This document shows positions 45,274 to 57,105 of a stretch of 64,000 nucleotides of DNA, piece by piece. The DNA lies in assembly GCF_014898055.3 (NCBI RefSeq), contig NW_023601433.1, positions 16,602,141 to 16,666,140 on the forward strand, read 5' to 3'. The notes under the pieces were generated by a model. It did no database searches. It was not told the origin of the DNA and saw only the letters and a program-made list of their open reading frames with translations. The DNA is from Talpa occidentalis. Its lineage: Eukaryota; Chordata; Mammalia; Eulipotyphla; Talpidae. Made by a program: the position numbers and the translations under genes. Within the stretch, counting starts at the first letter, position 1, and every line of letters begins with the position of its first letter.

Positions 45274-48200
45274 AATAAGTGTTAATGGACCTAATCAGAA
45301 TTAAAGGCTGTGGCAAAATACCTGTGCTGTCCTGTCTGCACTCCAGGCCAGGAGCAGAGTGGAGACAGGAGGGATTGCGCCTGAGGGATAGAGGGAGGAG
45401 AGCCAGCTCATGTTCCTTTGCTCTGGGATGACTTCCTGAGGGTTGCCAGTAGTAGTTGTTGGGAGAGGGAGAGATTGGGTGGGCGTTTCTCCCTGCAGGT
45501 ATGGTGGGCTTGTAGCAGCCACAGGCCACCGACACCAGTCTGTGTCTTACCCAGGACACCCCTGCCACCTGCAAATGCTATCTCCTTGTCACTGAGCCTT
45601 TTGTAGTTTCTTGGTTTTGTGCCCATGCTCCGCAAGACCCCTCTCACAGGCTGACTGCAGAGTAGGAAGAGCAGACTGGCCCTCTGTGACATGGCTGTTA
45701 GGAGACTGGGCACAAGCAGGGGTGGAAGGCACTTAAATTGCAGGAGGTGGAGGCTCAGACACCTGTGGTGGCCATGGCCGTGCCTGGTGTGGGGAGCTCA
45801 TTTGGGGAAAAGTCCCATCAAAAGCCACTCACAGTTACTAATGCAAGCTCAGGGAGCATGGGGGCCATTGCAGCAGATGGCAATTGACTCCTCATCTTGA
45901 TTTTGGTGGTGGACTGTGAGGTCTCACAGTGCTGGGACCCCAGGGTCAATACATGAGGTGTCCAAACACTTACGAGGCTAACTGGGTGGTCAAACCACCA
46001 TTTGCTCCTTCCATGTGGTCTTTTCCCATCCTTGTGGTACGGGACTCAATGAACATTGGCTCATTCACCCACAAATCCCGGAGACAATATGAGGAGATAT
46101 GCACACGACCTTCTGATGATAGGAAAGCTGATGTACTTCCAACATCTGTATTGCAGAGAGGAACTTCCCATCTGCTGAGGAGCGAACGTGGCGAGGGAGC
46201 TGAGCACCTTCCATCTGTCCCTCCAGATGCACTCTGCGTCCTGCTCACCTTGCTCCGTGTCCATGGGAGCTGACTAATGTGGACAGCGACGAGGACACTT
46301 CCTCTCACCCCCTGGCTTCAGCCAATAGGAAGGACAATGGACATGACGAAGAAGAAAGAGCACGGGATCGAGATGAAGGTGGCTCACACCGGCTACAGCC
46401 CTCGGTTGGGGTCGCTTCCCACACAGGCCCCAGTGACTATTGTCTTCCCTCACCCTCTGACAAGTCCTCGGGATTGCACCACCCTGGTCCCATTTCCTCC
46501 AAATCACCCAATTTGAGCAGCTGTGTCTTTCCAGCCAGGACTCTGACGCTCCTGCTAGGGAAACATAATGAGCCAGCCTGGCAGCCTCCAGCACCGTTTG
46601 ATGCCTGTGATCTTTGTTTTAAAGTAAAACCAGCCATCCAGGTTGATGTTCAGGTGCCTAGAGACAGAGAGCCAGAAAAGGCAGAGCAGTGTCACTTCGT
46701 TGATCAAGTTGGGAATTTAAGAGCAGAAATAGAAAACAGGGCAGAACAGGCGTGGGAAAGCAGCAGAAGGCGAGGGGACAGAGAATGCACGGCGGCGGTG
46801 GAGGCTGCGGCGGAGAGGCCTGCAGTGTTGGGAGGAAGAATTCGAGGGGCAGTTACTCAGGCCCAAGTTTGGGGCAAAATGAGGCCTGAATATCAAATCT
46901 GCGGGATGCTGAGCAGTTTGGAAGGGAGAGGAAGGCAGCTGGCAGGAGCCAAAGGCTTTTACGAATGAGGTGGAGAGACGAGGCATCCAGGAGGAGAGCA
47001 GGGGACAGGTGTGAGACACGGACAGGTGTGAGACATGGACACAAGGAAGCCACCCCCAGGCATGTAAACACGTGGAGAGGAGAGAAAACTAACTATTTCA
47101 GTGGAAGGAACTAGGGGCATCCTGGATTCCGTAAGTCAAACCAACAAGGACACAGAGTAGAAGCAGCTAGGAAGGAGCATTGAGTTAGGTGCACAAGAGG
47201 TTTCTGGGATGTTCCCCAAGATCAGAGTTTGGAATAAAGATGGGGCTTATGTCCCCTTTGCTATCAAAAAATTCAAATCTGGTCTGTGAATCCAAAGGAA
47301 ATGTTCTCATAAACTCTCTCTCGACCTTTCAAGAAGGAAGTGGGCGCCATTATACAAACAGATTCTAAACTGTAGGAAGGGCATGCCTAGGCCAGGGTGC
47401 CAGGGACAGAAATGGGGTGCAAAGGTCTGCTGCTTTCCTGTTCTTAGTGTCCTGGGGAATCTTCTACCTTTTAAAAGCAGACACTTTATGCAACTATCAC
47501 TTCTGAGTAGAATCCCCAGTAAACATCTTCACCTCAAGGTTTCACAAACAGTAAATGAAAAACTAAAGAAAGCCTGAGTTTGGGGGCTCAGCTGGGTAGT
47601 AAAGAAGCAGAGAAGATGAGACTCAGCAGAACGGTCACCCCCTCCTGCCCCAGCTCTCCAGCCTCACATACCCCGCGCTACACGGCGGCTGATCGCCACG
47701 ACTCCAGACCCGCCAGTGTGCAGAAGCTGACTGTGGTGACGGTTTTGTCAGAAATGACACATGCCACCTTCAAACGAAACATTATTCTTCCAGCTGTGAA
47801 ATATGTCAAATATTATGCCAGACTTCTGTGAGTCAGATCTCCAGATTTTTAATTGATGACTTAAAAACAACAGAGGACAGCATAGAGAATAAAATTCCAT
47901 TTTACATAATGAAAGAAACTAGGAAACTTAAATTCAAAACCTTTTTGTCAAGGGAGAGTTTAATTTTTTTTTAAACATAAAATGTTTCCTTACAAGCTGT
48001 AGACCTTTTCCCAGGAAGAGTATATATTCAGAGGGTAACAATTTGATGAAAAATGATTCCATAAAGAAAAACTCTACGTATATAACCTCAGGAGATATGA
48101 CAGTTAAACAGCACAAGCCATTTGGGGTGGACTATTGCATTTGTATCTTTTCCTACAGAACACAGCGAGACGAGTTTTGAAATATACATGTCCTGCTGCA

Positions 48201-48530
48201 GGGGGATCTTGGTAAATTTTTCTTGCATTTCCCATGATTTGCCAGCATTCACCTGCATACGGGTGTGAGCGTCAAAAGTCCACTCCAGAGCTCTAGTAAG
48301 CACCTTTTCTTCTACCAAGAGTGGTCCTGGGCAGTGATCTCCTGGTGTTGGTGATGAATCAAGTTACCCTTGGTCTTTCAACAATGCACATCTGTCAGTT
48401 CCATCCCATCACGACATGAGTGACAAGCAGATAGCAGGTGCCAACCATGCAGGACACGATCATCACTGGGAAGCCCAACCTGAAACACAAAGAGAAATGG
48501 GTTGTGGGGACTGGAGACTGGCTAGTGTGG
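45274..48530. other. Unique region without a confirmed gene
   Basis: The longest repeat-poor stretch of the window, GC-richer around 46200-46960. It contains a 229-codon plus-strand frame (46279-46968) and several overlapping shorter ones. No splice-supported exon chain or known domain is recognised. A short direct repeat GGACAGGTGTGAGACA occurs twice at about 47002-47035. Confidence 0.4.
46279..46968 (+). other. 229-codon open frame of unknown status
   Basis: An ATG-to-stop frame with a hydrophilic start (MDSDEDTSS, then EEERARDRDEG) and a charged C-terminal half (REPEKAEQ, AEIENRAEQAWESSRRR). I recognise no family. There is no signal peptide or membrane segment. The DNA is GC-rich here, which lengthens chance frames, and other frames on both strands overlap it. 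It could be a lineage-specific or decayed exon, or chance. Confidence 0.2.
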
Positions 48531-48534
48531 AGAC

Positions 48535-48595
48535 ATCCAGACTCATTGTTGTATTTTGCAATGTAATGTTACTTCAATAAAAATTTTTAAATATC
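48535..48595 (+). mobile_element. Old L1 tail end
   Basis: 'tgcaatgtaatgttacttca' plus 'ataaaaatttttaa' matches the terminal part of the old L1 tail seen at 39518-39545. Confidence 0.45.
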
Positions 48596-48652
48596 CTTTG
48601 GGAATAAAAGGGAATTCAGTGCATTCTCAGATGAAGAAAAGCTAAAAAATCT

Positions 48653-48920
48653 GGGGCCCCCCTTGGTGGCGCAGGGGTTAAAGACAGTGCTATCAAGCTA
48701 CTGCCAGCCACTGCAGCAAGAGTTCGATCCCCAGCCGGCCAGGGAGTAACCCACATGGCGCAGCAGACCTCTCCTGCCTCGCCTGCTGATCCCTTCAGTG
48801 GCGTATTTCAGTCTGCCTGTTTTGTTCCCCACTCTGTCTCTGGTGAATCCTCTCATGTCCCGCATATCTGGCCTGTACCCCAGCTCTTGTATGCAAAAAT
48901 ATATAAATCTTAAAAAAAAA
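48653..48920 (+). mobile_element. tRNA-derived SINE, type A
   Basis: Plus orientation with a slightly altered head (GGGGCCCCCCTTGGTGGCGC). The A-tail ends near 48920. No clear TSD. Confidence 0.88.
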
Positions 48921-49216
48921 ACAGAGGCAATCAAAAAATAATAATAAATAAAATAGCAGATATAAGTCCTAACATAAAGAAAAGAGAGACAGAGACAAGA
49001 CAGAACGAGACATTAAATGCCAGTTATAGTATTTTCTATTTAACCTTCATTATTTGCTAGTTGAGTTACACTATGCTAACAAAGAATAATACAAAGATAT
49101 TTTCATATAACATAAAAATTCCTAAAAGATCCCTTAACCCATAAAGATGCACACATAAATGGAAAATGCACTTTCCCAAAGAGAATTCATTTAGGCCAAT
49201 CTGGCCCACCGCCTGT
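48921..49216. other. No gene recognised
   Basis: A-rich sequence. No exon. Confidence 0.4.
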
Positions 49217-49388
49217 TTTTGTAAATAAAGTTTTATTGGAATGCAACCATTCACACTCATTTACTTATCATCTACAGTTACTCTAGAGCTACCAAAGCAC
49301 AGTAGAATTGAATAGTTGAGATCTCGTGGTCAGCAAGACCTAAAAGATTTAATATCTGACTTTTTATAGAAAACATTTGCCATTCCCA
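49217..49388 (-). mobile_element. hAT-type non-autonomous DNA transposon remnant
   Basis: 'tttgtaaataaagttttatt', 'ggaatgcaaccattcacact' and 'tagttgagatctcgtggtca' through 'aaaacatttgccattcc' follow the same element as 18573-18725, with a more complete right half. Confidence 0.6.
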
Positions 49389-49680
49389 ACATCCAGTCTT
49401 GGGAAGGTGAGGGAGCTGCCTACCAGTTTCCTATCAGCTCCACCCAAATTGCAAGCAAGTCCTGGACCACCTTGCCAATAAGAAATACAACAGAAGCCAC
49501 TGTGTACTTTCCAGTTTGCTAGTACTACAAATTAACAAAACTAAAAGGAACAGGTGAGATGAATGGTAATAATACATTCTGTTCAACCTTCTATATCCAA
49601 AATCTTATTTTAACATATAATCAACATAGAAATGTGCATTCTTTTCTATATTAAATGTGCAAAGCCCATGGTGGATTTCT

Positions 49681-49952
49681 TTTTTTTTTTAAGATTTATT
49701 TATTTATGCATATAAGAACCGGGTACAGGCCAGATACGCAGGAGGGTGAGAGGATCCACCAGAGACAGAGTGGGGAACAGACCAGGCAGACTGACTGAAA
49801 TACACTGCTGAGGGGAGCAGCTGGTGAGACATGAGAGGTCTGCTGCGCCATGTGGGTATCTCGTTGGCCGGCCCGGATGGAACCCATACTGCAGAGGCTG
49901 CAGATAGCTTCACAGCACTGCGCTCAACTGCCTACACCACCAGGGGAGGCCC
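49681..49952 (-). mobile_element. tRNA-derived SINE, type A
   Basis: Complete copy with 'gccagatacgcaggagggtg'. TSD TGGATTTCT/TGGATTTTCT around 49672 and 49953. Confidence 0.9.
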
Positions 49953-49961
49953 TGGATTTTC

Positions 49962-50304
49962 TATTACCAGAACATCCTTATGGGGCTTGCCACATCTCAA
50001 GGTCCAAGAGCCACAGCGGCTGGGGGCTGTTATACTATCTGCTCTAGGAGACCTCCAATTGGCAGCTGAAAGCATTTGAAAAGGCAGGATTAGTGCAGTG
50101 AGCTGATATGGAAGATGCCTCTCAGAGCGTTCAGAGGGGAACCCCTGGATGGAGTCTTTGTAGAGAGAGCCTATTGAGACGGGCCAGCAGGTGCCACCAT
50201 CATCCAAAAGCATCTCCCTGGGCGAGGAAGCTCATCAGAGGGACCTTTTCCTAAGACATTTTGGAAGTTGTGAATGAATGCATATGAGCATATGCGCGCT
50301 CGTG

Positions 50305-50343
<39 letters not shown>

Positions 50344-52974
50344 CATCCTTTAATGTTCAGGTTAATTTAGGGCAAGTGACAAAGCTCTTTCTGATGCATA
50401 GACCAAGGCTGGCGTGCTGCTTCTTGGGGCATGTCCTCACTGCTTTTTCCTGTGGGTGTGCAGCAAGCTTGGTGGGTGTTGCAAAGTTTCACTCACTGCC
50501 CAGCCAGCCATCTGCTGGAAGGAGATTTATGTGAAGTGAGGCCAGCAATGATGTCCTGTCCCTGCCAGCAGGACTGCGACTACACAACATTTATGTGCCA
50601 TGTTTACTGGGAGCTGGTCCACTTCCCCGAAGATCCACTTGCACTGCTCCCCAAGCCTCTCAGAAAAGCAATACCCCCACCAAAAGGCTTAGGAGAAGCA
50701 GATCTGCTCAACATCCAGCTTCGCCTTATGCTTTCATCTCCCTCTGGGATTATTTTCACTCCATTCTGGTTCCAAACATCACGTTCTGTTACACAAGACA
50801 AAAATCACTTGAATATCAAAGCACACATCAAGATGCAAGATGTCAGATGGATGCGCAGACAACATTAGAAGCATTCACTTTAAGGTTAAAAACCAGCCTG
50901 TGGAGGCGCACAGCACTCCCAGAAACCAGCTCCCCAAGTGCTGGGAAGTGAGGTCCCCCTGACCCTGCCACACATACTTCCAGCGGGAGGCACTGATAGA
51001 CACTTGCTTCTCAAAAAGACACTTTTGCTAATGAAGTCTACTGAAACCATTCTTCTTGTTTGTGTTTTCTTTCCACAAGGTACTCTACCTCACCATGACT
51101 ATGGCTGCTAAAGAAAAAGCCATTTCACTGCTACCTGTCCAGAAAAATAATACAGGTTTCCAGGTAGAACAACTTCTGCTTCTCAGCCCCAGGAGGTGCA
51201 CACACTTGCCCCACTTGCCACAGAACATGCACCCCTGAGAGCTTCCTTCCCCCACCCATCCTAATATATACAAATTTAATCTCTATTTTTGCTACTATAT
51301 TCTCTTTTTAAGTATATAATTAATTTAATTTTTATATAATCTCTTTCTTGGTGGATGCAAAATCTTTATCTGTAATATCAATGTTTACCTCTCCCCAACC
51401 CAAAAAAAAATCACCTCTTGGTTTACCAATTCTATCATTTTTACTCTTTTAGTTCAGTAAGTTTGGGTCTGTGTTATTTGTTCATGTAATATTATTATTT
51501 GTTCGTGTAATATTTTCACCCAATTTAAAAACAATTAAAATAAGTAGGGTTTTACCCCCAAATTTGGCAACAAGGGCTGCCTTGAAATTGGCAGTGTTGC
51601 TCTCTTCTTTGGAGCTGAGTAAGCTGTTGGTAAACCCCGAGGGCAGCAGTGAGACAGAGAAAAGACAGAGTAAAGTGAGTTTGCTACATATAAGCAGCAA
51701 CCTCCCTGAGCTTAACCTCCCTGTCAGATAATCCTTCCTGCAAAGAAATTAAAAATAAAGTGCATAAAGCACCAATTAAAAGTTCTACTACTTTGTAAAT
51801 GCTTTTGAAATGGGATGCATTATCATTTTTTTTTGTTACCACTAACACCACCAACAAATTCTATTAATACTATAACTACTACTACTTCTACTCTTTATTA
51901 CTGCTTCAATTTGTTTTTTCTAAAGTGAATCATTTTTTCCTCTTATTTTTAATTTGCAAATAATTATTGTGGCCAGAGCCCATGGTTTGAAAATACAGTT
52001 ATTAAAACATTGAGATTACCTTCATGGTTTCCCATATGATGAATTTTTGCAACTGTTTTGTGGACTCTTGAAAAAAATCAAATTCTCCATAGAAAATGAA
52101 GAGGACTATATAGCTAATGATTCGGCTCTCAGAAATGAATGGTGTGATGTAAAAGTCTTCCATTACCAATAAAGTTTATGTTAATTTCTCCTTTCATTCC
52201 TGATTGGTTTTCTTTATATATTTGATGTTATATTTTCAGCAATTAAAAATAATTATATTGTCTCCATCTCCCTGAATTTTTTAACATGACTTTTCTATAT
52301 AACATGTATATGTGTTTGTTTCTCTCTTTATTATCTTTTCAATTAACTAGATTTATTTTTAATTTTTAACCTGTCTGTATTACTCTGAACTCTGCCTTTA
52401 AAGTAGAATCCAGTTAGAAATTGATTTATAATCCTATTGTTGATTCTTCACTTTATATAGCTACATTTGGCTTCCTTATGTAATCTTGATTTCTGCTTTG
52501 CATTTTTAGATGTTTCCTTTGTTTTCTCCTATTTACTAATAGTTTTAGCTATCTAAGTTCTGTTGTTTTTATCAATCCAGTGATTTAAAAACTTAATTCT
52601 ATGACAGTTACTTTTAGGTGCTTAAGACAGTAATATAAACCTATTTACCTCAATAAAAATAACACAATTACAAATACATAAAGTCTATGTACTTAAAAGT
52701 ACAATACAAATATTTAAAAATCTATGTACTTCAATTACGAAAGATAAAGAAATGAATCCATAGCTTCTCCTATGCAAGACAAAGAAAACAGGGACTCCCA
52801 ATTTTTCCATAATCCATAATCCATCAACACATTTTGTGGTCTTCATTAATTCAATACAAGATTGGAGATTTGGGTTACGTTTGTGAAATTCCTATTATTT
52901 GCAATATGTAGCTTCTGTTTAGATACATTCTGGCTATCGAATTTAGTTTGATTGAATAGCTTGTTTACAACATT
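49962..52974. other. No gene recognised
   Basis: About 3 kb. The left part is mixed with a (CA)n at 50308-50341. The right part (51250-52800) is very AT-rich. A tandem near-duplication of ATTTGTTCATGTAATATT lies at about 51477-51514. No exon with support. Confidence 0.45.
50308..50341. repeat. (CA)n microsatellite
   Basis: A near-pure ACACAC run, about 16 dinucleotides, preceded by GCACACATAC. Confidence 0.95.
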
Positions 52975-52990
52975 AAGAATCTTATTTCGA

Positions 52991-53230
52991 AAGCCAAAAA
53001 GAAAAAGAAAAATACCGGATGGTCTCACTCATAGCAGGAATCTAGAAAACTTAAATAAGGGACCAGGAAAATGAATATAGAAAGTGAAAATCAAAATCAA
53101 CAAAAAACTATGAACCAGAGACACTTTTTGGGGGCTGGGGGGCGGGAGGGGAAGGATTGGGGTCAGAATGGGGCGTTTGCAATTGTATGGGGGAATATAA
53201 AAATAAAATTTAATATTTAAAAAAAAAAAA
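52991..53230 (+). mobile_element. Severely truncated young L1 3' end
   Basis: Only about 240 bp. It begins within the last codons of ORF2 (the [15 protein letters not shown] region) and runs through the G-rich 3' UTR to an A-tail. It appears nearly identical to the 3' end of the intact L1 (9594-9835 complement). Perfect 16-bp TSD AAGAATCTTATTTCGA at 52975-52990 and 53231-53246. Confidence 0.95.
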
Positions 53231-53246
53231 AAGAATCTTATTTCGA

Positions 53247-53489
53247 TAAGTATGTTTTTAATTGAGCTTAGTGTTTGTGATAAACCATTTTCTCACCACA
53301 AAGCACATAGCTTAAGTGCTTAATTCTAGAAAATATATTGAAGTAATCACTGTCAGGAAATGATAGCGGTGGTGTTTTTTTCTGAATCCTTACTCACTCG
53401 ATATGTTGAGGAGGAGGAGGAGGAAGACAACCTGTCAGTTATAATAAGAGCAGATGTCATCTGTGAGTGGTAACCAGCAAGCAGGCAGG
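53247..53489. other. No gene recognised
   Basis: AT-rich, with a short (GAG)n run at 53409-53424. Confidence 0.4.
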
Positions 53490-53630
53490 TCTACACGTAT
53501 CAGCTCAGTTAATCCTCATGAGCTCCTATGAGATTAATAGTATCATTCTCCCATCTTTAAAGATAACATAACTAAGACCAGAAAGGTTATCCAGGTCACA
53601 TAGCTGGTTAGGAACAAAGGCATGGAAGGT
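53490..53630 (-). mobile_element. MIR SINE remnant
   Basis: 'cagttaatcctcatgagctc', 'agtatcattctcccatcttt', 'taactaagaccagaaaggtt' and 'caggtcacatagctggttag' follow the complemented MIR in order. Confidence 0.75.
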
Positions 53631-54300
53631 TCTGAAACATTAGTAGATGGGTGGAACTTGATTGCACTTGAAATTAGGAATCTAGGATCATAACCACATC
53701 CTATCAAAACTTTGTCATTTCTACTTGTATGTATAAGGTTCTGGGATTCTAGTGGAAATGTTATCTTTCTTTAACTTTGTTATTAAAAATACTGACAGGC
53801 TGTGTCATAACATAAGATCATTCAGTTAATTCTATCTGGGACATAGTGAGCATATTTGGATGCATATTCCAAAACCAGTTCTTGTGATGCTGTATTTTTT
53901 TTTTTAACACACAAGTCTATGTTCTTCAGTAATATTTGTTTCATTGCTGCTGTTTATTTCCTTTTTTATCATCTTTTTCCTGAGCAAAGCGCACCCAGAG
54001 CGTGTTTCCAAATCGACAAGCTTGTAGACTCTCACTGGACCCCTGAAATTTGCTCAAGACTGCTGGCGTGGGTCCATCTCCAGATAACAGGCATGTCTCC
54101 TTGCACGCCCGGACTGCGCCCCAGCCAGTGCCCAGGTGCACGTAGGATGAGACTTCACTGTGCTGCCCCCTGCTGCAAGGAGGGTCCGCACTCTATCACA
54201 AATCCTAAGGTTGGTATTTGAGGTGCAACCTCTGAGCCAGAGTAGACATGACAACTCTGGCCTCCAGGTCTGAAGCTCATTCACAGCAGGCAGTTTCAGA
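53631..54300. other. No gene recognised
   Basis: Unique. A 121-codon plus-strand frame (53856-54221) starts in a T-run and shows no domain. Confidence 0.4.
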
Positions 54301-54316
54301 GTTTTCTTTTCAGTTT

Positions 54317-54580
54317 TTTTTTTAAGATTTATTTATTTATATAAGAACCTGGGTACAGGCCAGATGCGTGGGAGGGTGAGAGGACCCACCAAAGACAGAG
54401 CAGGGAACAGAACAGGCAGACCGACGAAACACACTGCTGAGGGGAGCAGCAGGCGAGACAGGAGAGGTCTGCCGCGCCATGTGAGTTTCTCCCCGGCCGG
54501 CCAGGATCGAACCCGCGCTGCAGAGGCTGCAGACAGCTTCGCAACGCTGCGCTCAACTGCCTGTGCCACCAGGGAGGCCC
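54317..54580 (-). mobile_element. tRNA-derived SINE, type A
   Basis: Well-preserved copy with an intact B-box-like GATCGAACCCGCGC on the complement. TSD GTTTTCTTTTCAGTTTT (54301) versus GTTTTCTTATCCAGTTTT (54581), imperfect. Confidence 0.93.
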
Positions 54581-54596
54581 GTTTTCTTATCCAGTT

Positions 54597-55043
54597 TTCA
54601 CTTCTCTGGTCTTTGAACAAACAGCTTTCCTGGCCAGAGACTCAGGCACTGAAGTGCATATGGGCCAGTTATGTTTCTCAGTTACTCGAGAGTATTAGAG
54701 CACTCCACAGAAACAGAACCTGTAGGAAAAAGTGTGTGTGTGTGTGTGTGTATGTTGTGTGTATACACATGCACATCTCACAAGGTGGTCCCTCTGAGTG
54801 TGCCACCCCCTGAAGACCCCTTCTCCCCACCATACAAGCCTTTTCACTCTTCCAAGAAAGCCTCATTCTCTGTGCCCCTGTCTCTCTTCCACATGCCTGA
54901 TGGACCAACACTGCTGCTGGCACCACCTGGGCACAGCAGGTCCTGTGCAGACACAGCCCCCTTCAAGGAGTCACCTCAATGCTGATTGTACTAAGTCCTG
55001 TGCTCAGGGGACACTCCAGGGCAACAGGGAATGATAGCAGTAG
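54597..55043. other. No gene recognised
   Basis: Unique, with a (TG)n run at 54732-54752. Confidence 0.4.
54732..54766. repeat. (TG)n microsatellite
   Basis: About ten TG units followed by TATGTTGTGTGTATACAC. Confidence 0.9.
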
Positions 55044-55217
55044 GCAGGGCACTGTAGTTAAGGGGTGCATGGTGAATGACAATATCAAATCAGCCCAAGC
55101 CCCCCCATTAGGACACCTTGCGCCTCAGAGTACCTCCTTCCTTTCTTCTCCTTCTTCCTATGGCCGCCTTCTCCCTGCACATGTATTGCTTTAGGAATGT
55201 ATACTGCCAGAGAATGC
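55044..55217 (+). repeat. Inverted duplication, arm A
   Basis: Runs from GCAGGGCACTGTAGTTAAGG to CTGCCAGAGAATGC. The reverse complement recurs at 56514-56683 with only scattered substitutions and small indels by eye. I do not recognise the family. No TSD at either arm. Confidence 0.85.
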
Positions 55218-56033
55218 CCCCTTAACACCTTGGAAACACTTTGCACATCATGAATGCACAGAAAAGCTGGAGCAACTGCAGCCACGTGCCATGGGGGTTC
55301 CCTAAGGACGGGGAGAGCGGGTGACAAAGGAGATTCCTCTTGCTTCTTCTCTGTCGTCCGCCTCTATTATTTTTTGTGCATTGCTTGTGTGACTACAAAC
55401 AAGCAGTTACAATTAGTTATTTAAAAAGCTGTAAGTTAAGAACAAAAAGAGAAAAACAAAAATTTGGAGTTTACAGTCTCATTATCTAACAGAAATGCCA
55501 TGGATTTCCATCAGCACTTATTTTCTGCACATTTTACTTCAGTGAAGCAAAGTAAACAATATTTTTTACATGGAAGCATACTGGAACATAATCAGGCTGG
55601 AACCCCTGGCCATGTTGCTTTGGTGAGCTGATAAACCATGAACTGGCCTGGGGTCCTCAGCCTGGAAGCACCTGGGGGTAGATCACTGCACCACCATAAC
55701 CCACCAACAGGGGGAGCCCTGGGGACGACACTCCTTCAGGTGCCTGACCACCTCACTCCCCTCTTCTAAATTTGCTTCTGCGGAAGAGGTTAGCCAGACC
55801 TACTGGAAACACACAGGGGTCATTGTCACCTCTTCTCAGAGTGGAAGAGTCCTGAAAAATCAACGCAGAGAGCACTCTTGAACAAGGATCCAATGGGCCA
55901 TGTTTCACATTATTTTTGAGGGCTACGGATGTGACTTTCAGCATAGATGATCCCAGGGAGGAGGAAAGCATTAAGCACAGTTATTAATTCTTACTAAGTC
56001 GACCCCATTTTAGAAATTCAGATTTCATTTTTT
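55218..56033. other. No gene recognised
   Basis: Unique sequence between the duplication arm and the next SINE. Confidence 0.45.
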
Positions 56034-56045
56034 AAAAATTCAGGC

Positions 56046-56345
56046 AGGGCCTCCCCGACGGCGCAGCAGGTTGAGCGCCACGCTGTGAAGCTGTCCGCAG
56101 CCTCTGCAGCACGGGTTTGATTCCCGGCTGGCCAGGGAGCAACCCACATGGTGCGGCAGACCTCTCCTGTCATGCCAGCTGCTCCCCTCAGCAGTGTCTT
56201 CGGTCTGTCTGCCTGTTCTGCTCCCCGCTCTCTCTGGTGAATTCTCTCACTCTCCCGCACCTCTGACCTGTATAGTTCTTGTATAAATAAATAAATCTTT
56301 ACAATATATAAATAAATAAATAGATAGATAGATAGATAAATAAAT
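56046..56345 (+). mobile_element. tRNA-derived SINE, type A, with expanded tail
   Basis: Plus orientation. Perfect TSD AAAAATTCAGGC at 56034-56045 and 56346-56357. Beyond the AAATAAATCTTT tail it carries about 50 bp of (AAAT)n and (AGAT)n. Confidence 0.92.
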
Positions 56346-56513
56346 AAAAATTCAGGCCTACCATGATTATAGTGGCAGTGGGGATACATAATCATCAGTT
56401 AACTTTAGGTTTCAGCATCAACACTTTTGATGAATCTGAAACCAGTTAAGTCCACTGGGCATTTTAAAATCCTTGCGGCTTTCGTTTCTAGCTTTGCAGC
56501 ACCAGCAGGAGGA

Positions 56514-56683
56514 GCATGCTCTGGCAGTACACATTTCTAAACCAATACATGTGCCAGGAGAAGGCGGCCATAGAAAGGAGAAGAAAGGAAGGAGGTGCTC
56601 TGAGGTGCAAGGTGTCCTGATGGGGGGCTTGGGCTGATTTGATATTGTCATTCACCATGCACCCCTTAACTACAGTGCCCTGC
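56514..56683 (-). repeat. Inverted duplication, arm B
   Basis: Reverse complement of 55044-55217. The sequence beyond the shared part differs on both sides. Confidence 0.85.
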
Positions 56684-56929
56684 ACAAGAGGAGAGTCCTC
56701 ATGAGTCTGTTTAGAAATTTAAGGTTCTGCTTATACGGTTTTTAAATTGTAGGATGTAGGTTTTTAAATTGTAGTCGCATCAGAAGTCATAGTGTGGGGG
56801 AGGGAACAAAACCTTCTGGACATTTCCCAGGCTCTTTTCAAGACCACTCCTCATAAGTAGATGATGAAACTGAATGAATTAATTAAATAAAACAAATTAT
56901 TAGACATAAGACCAAATCAGTGATCACCA
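56684..56929. other. No gene recognised; short tandem duplication
   Basis: GGTTTTTAAATTGTAG occurs twice within 56738-56775. Otherwise unremarkable. Confidence 0.5.
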
Positions 56930-57105
56930 AAAGGGGTGGGGGAAGGAAGGTGAGTAAGTTGTACAAAAGAGGTCATTTGTATGATGAAGGACAGAATTGG
57001 ACTTCTAATGGGAAACTTAATGTAGTGTAGAAAGGCGTTGATTTATAATGATGCACACAGAAAATATATGTTAGAAAGCATCCATTTTTTGTATATAATA
57101 AAAAA
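56930..57105 (+). mobile_element. Old L1 3' end
   Basis: 'ttgtatgatgaaggacagaa', 'ggaaacttaatgtagtgtag' and 'gcgttgatttataatgatgc' match the old L1 tail at 39425-39553. Confidence 0.6.

Noticed and set aside
54979..55194. Similar peptides at 54979-55194 (+) and 56488-56685 (-) as a conserved protein
   Set aside because: The similarity is explained by the inverted DNA duplication. Frames outside the shared segment differ.
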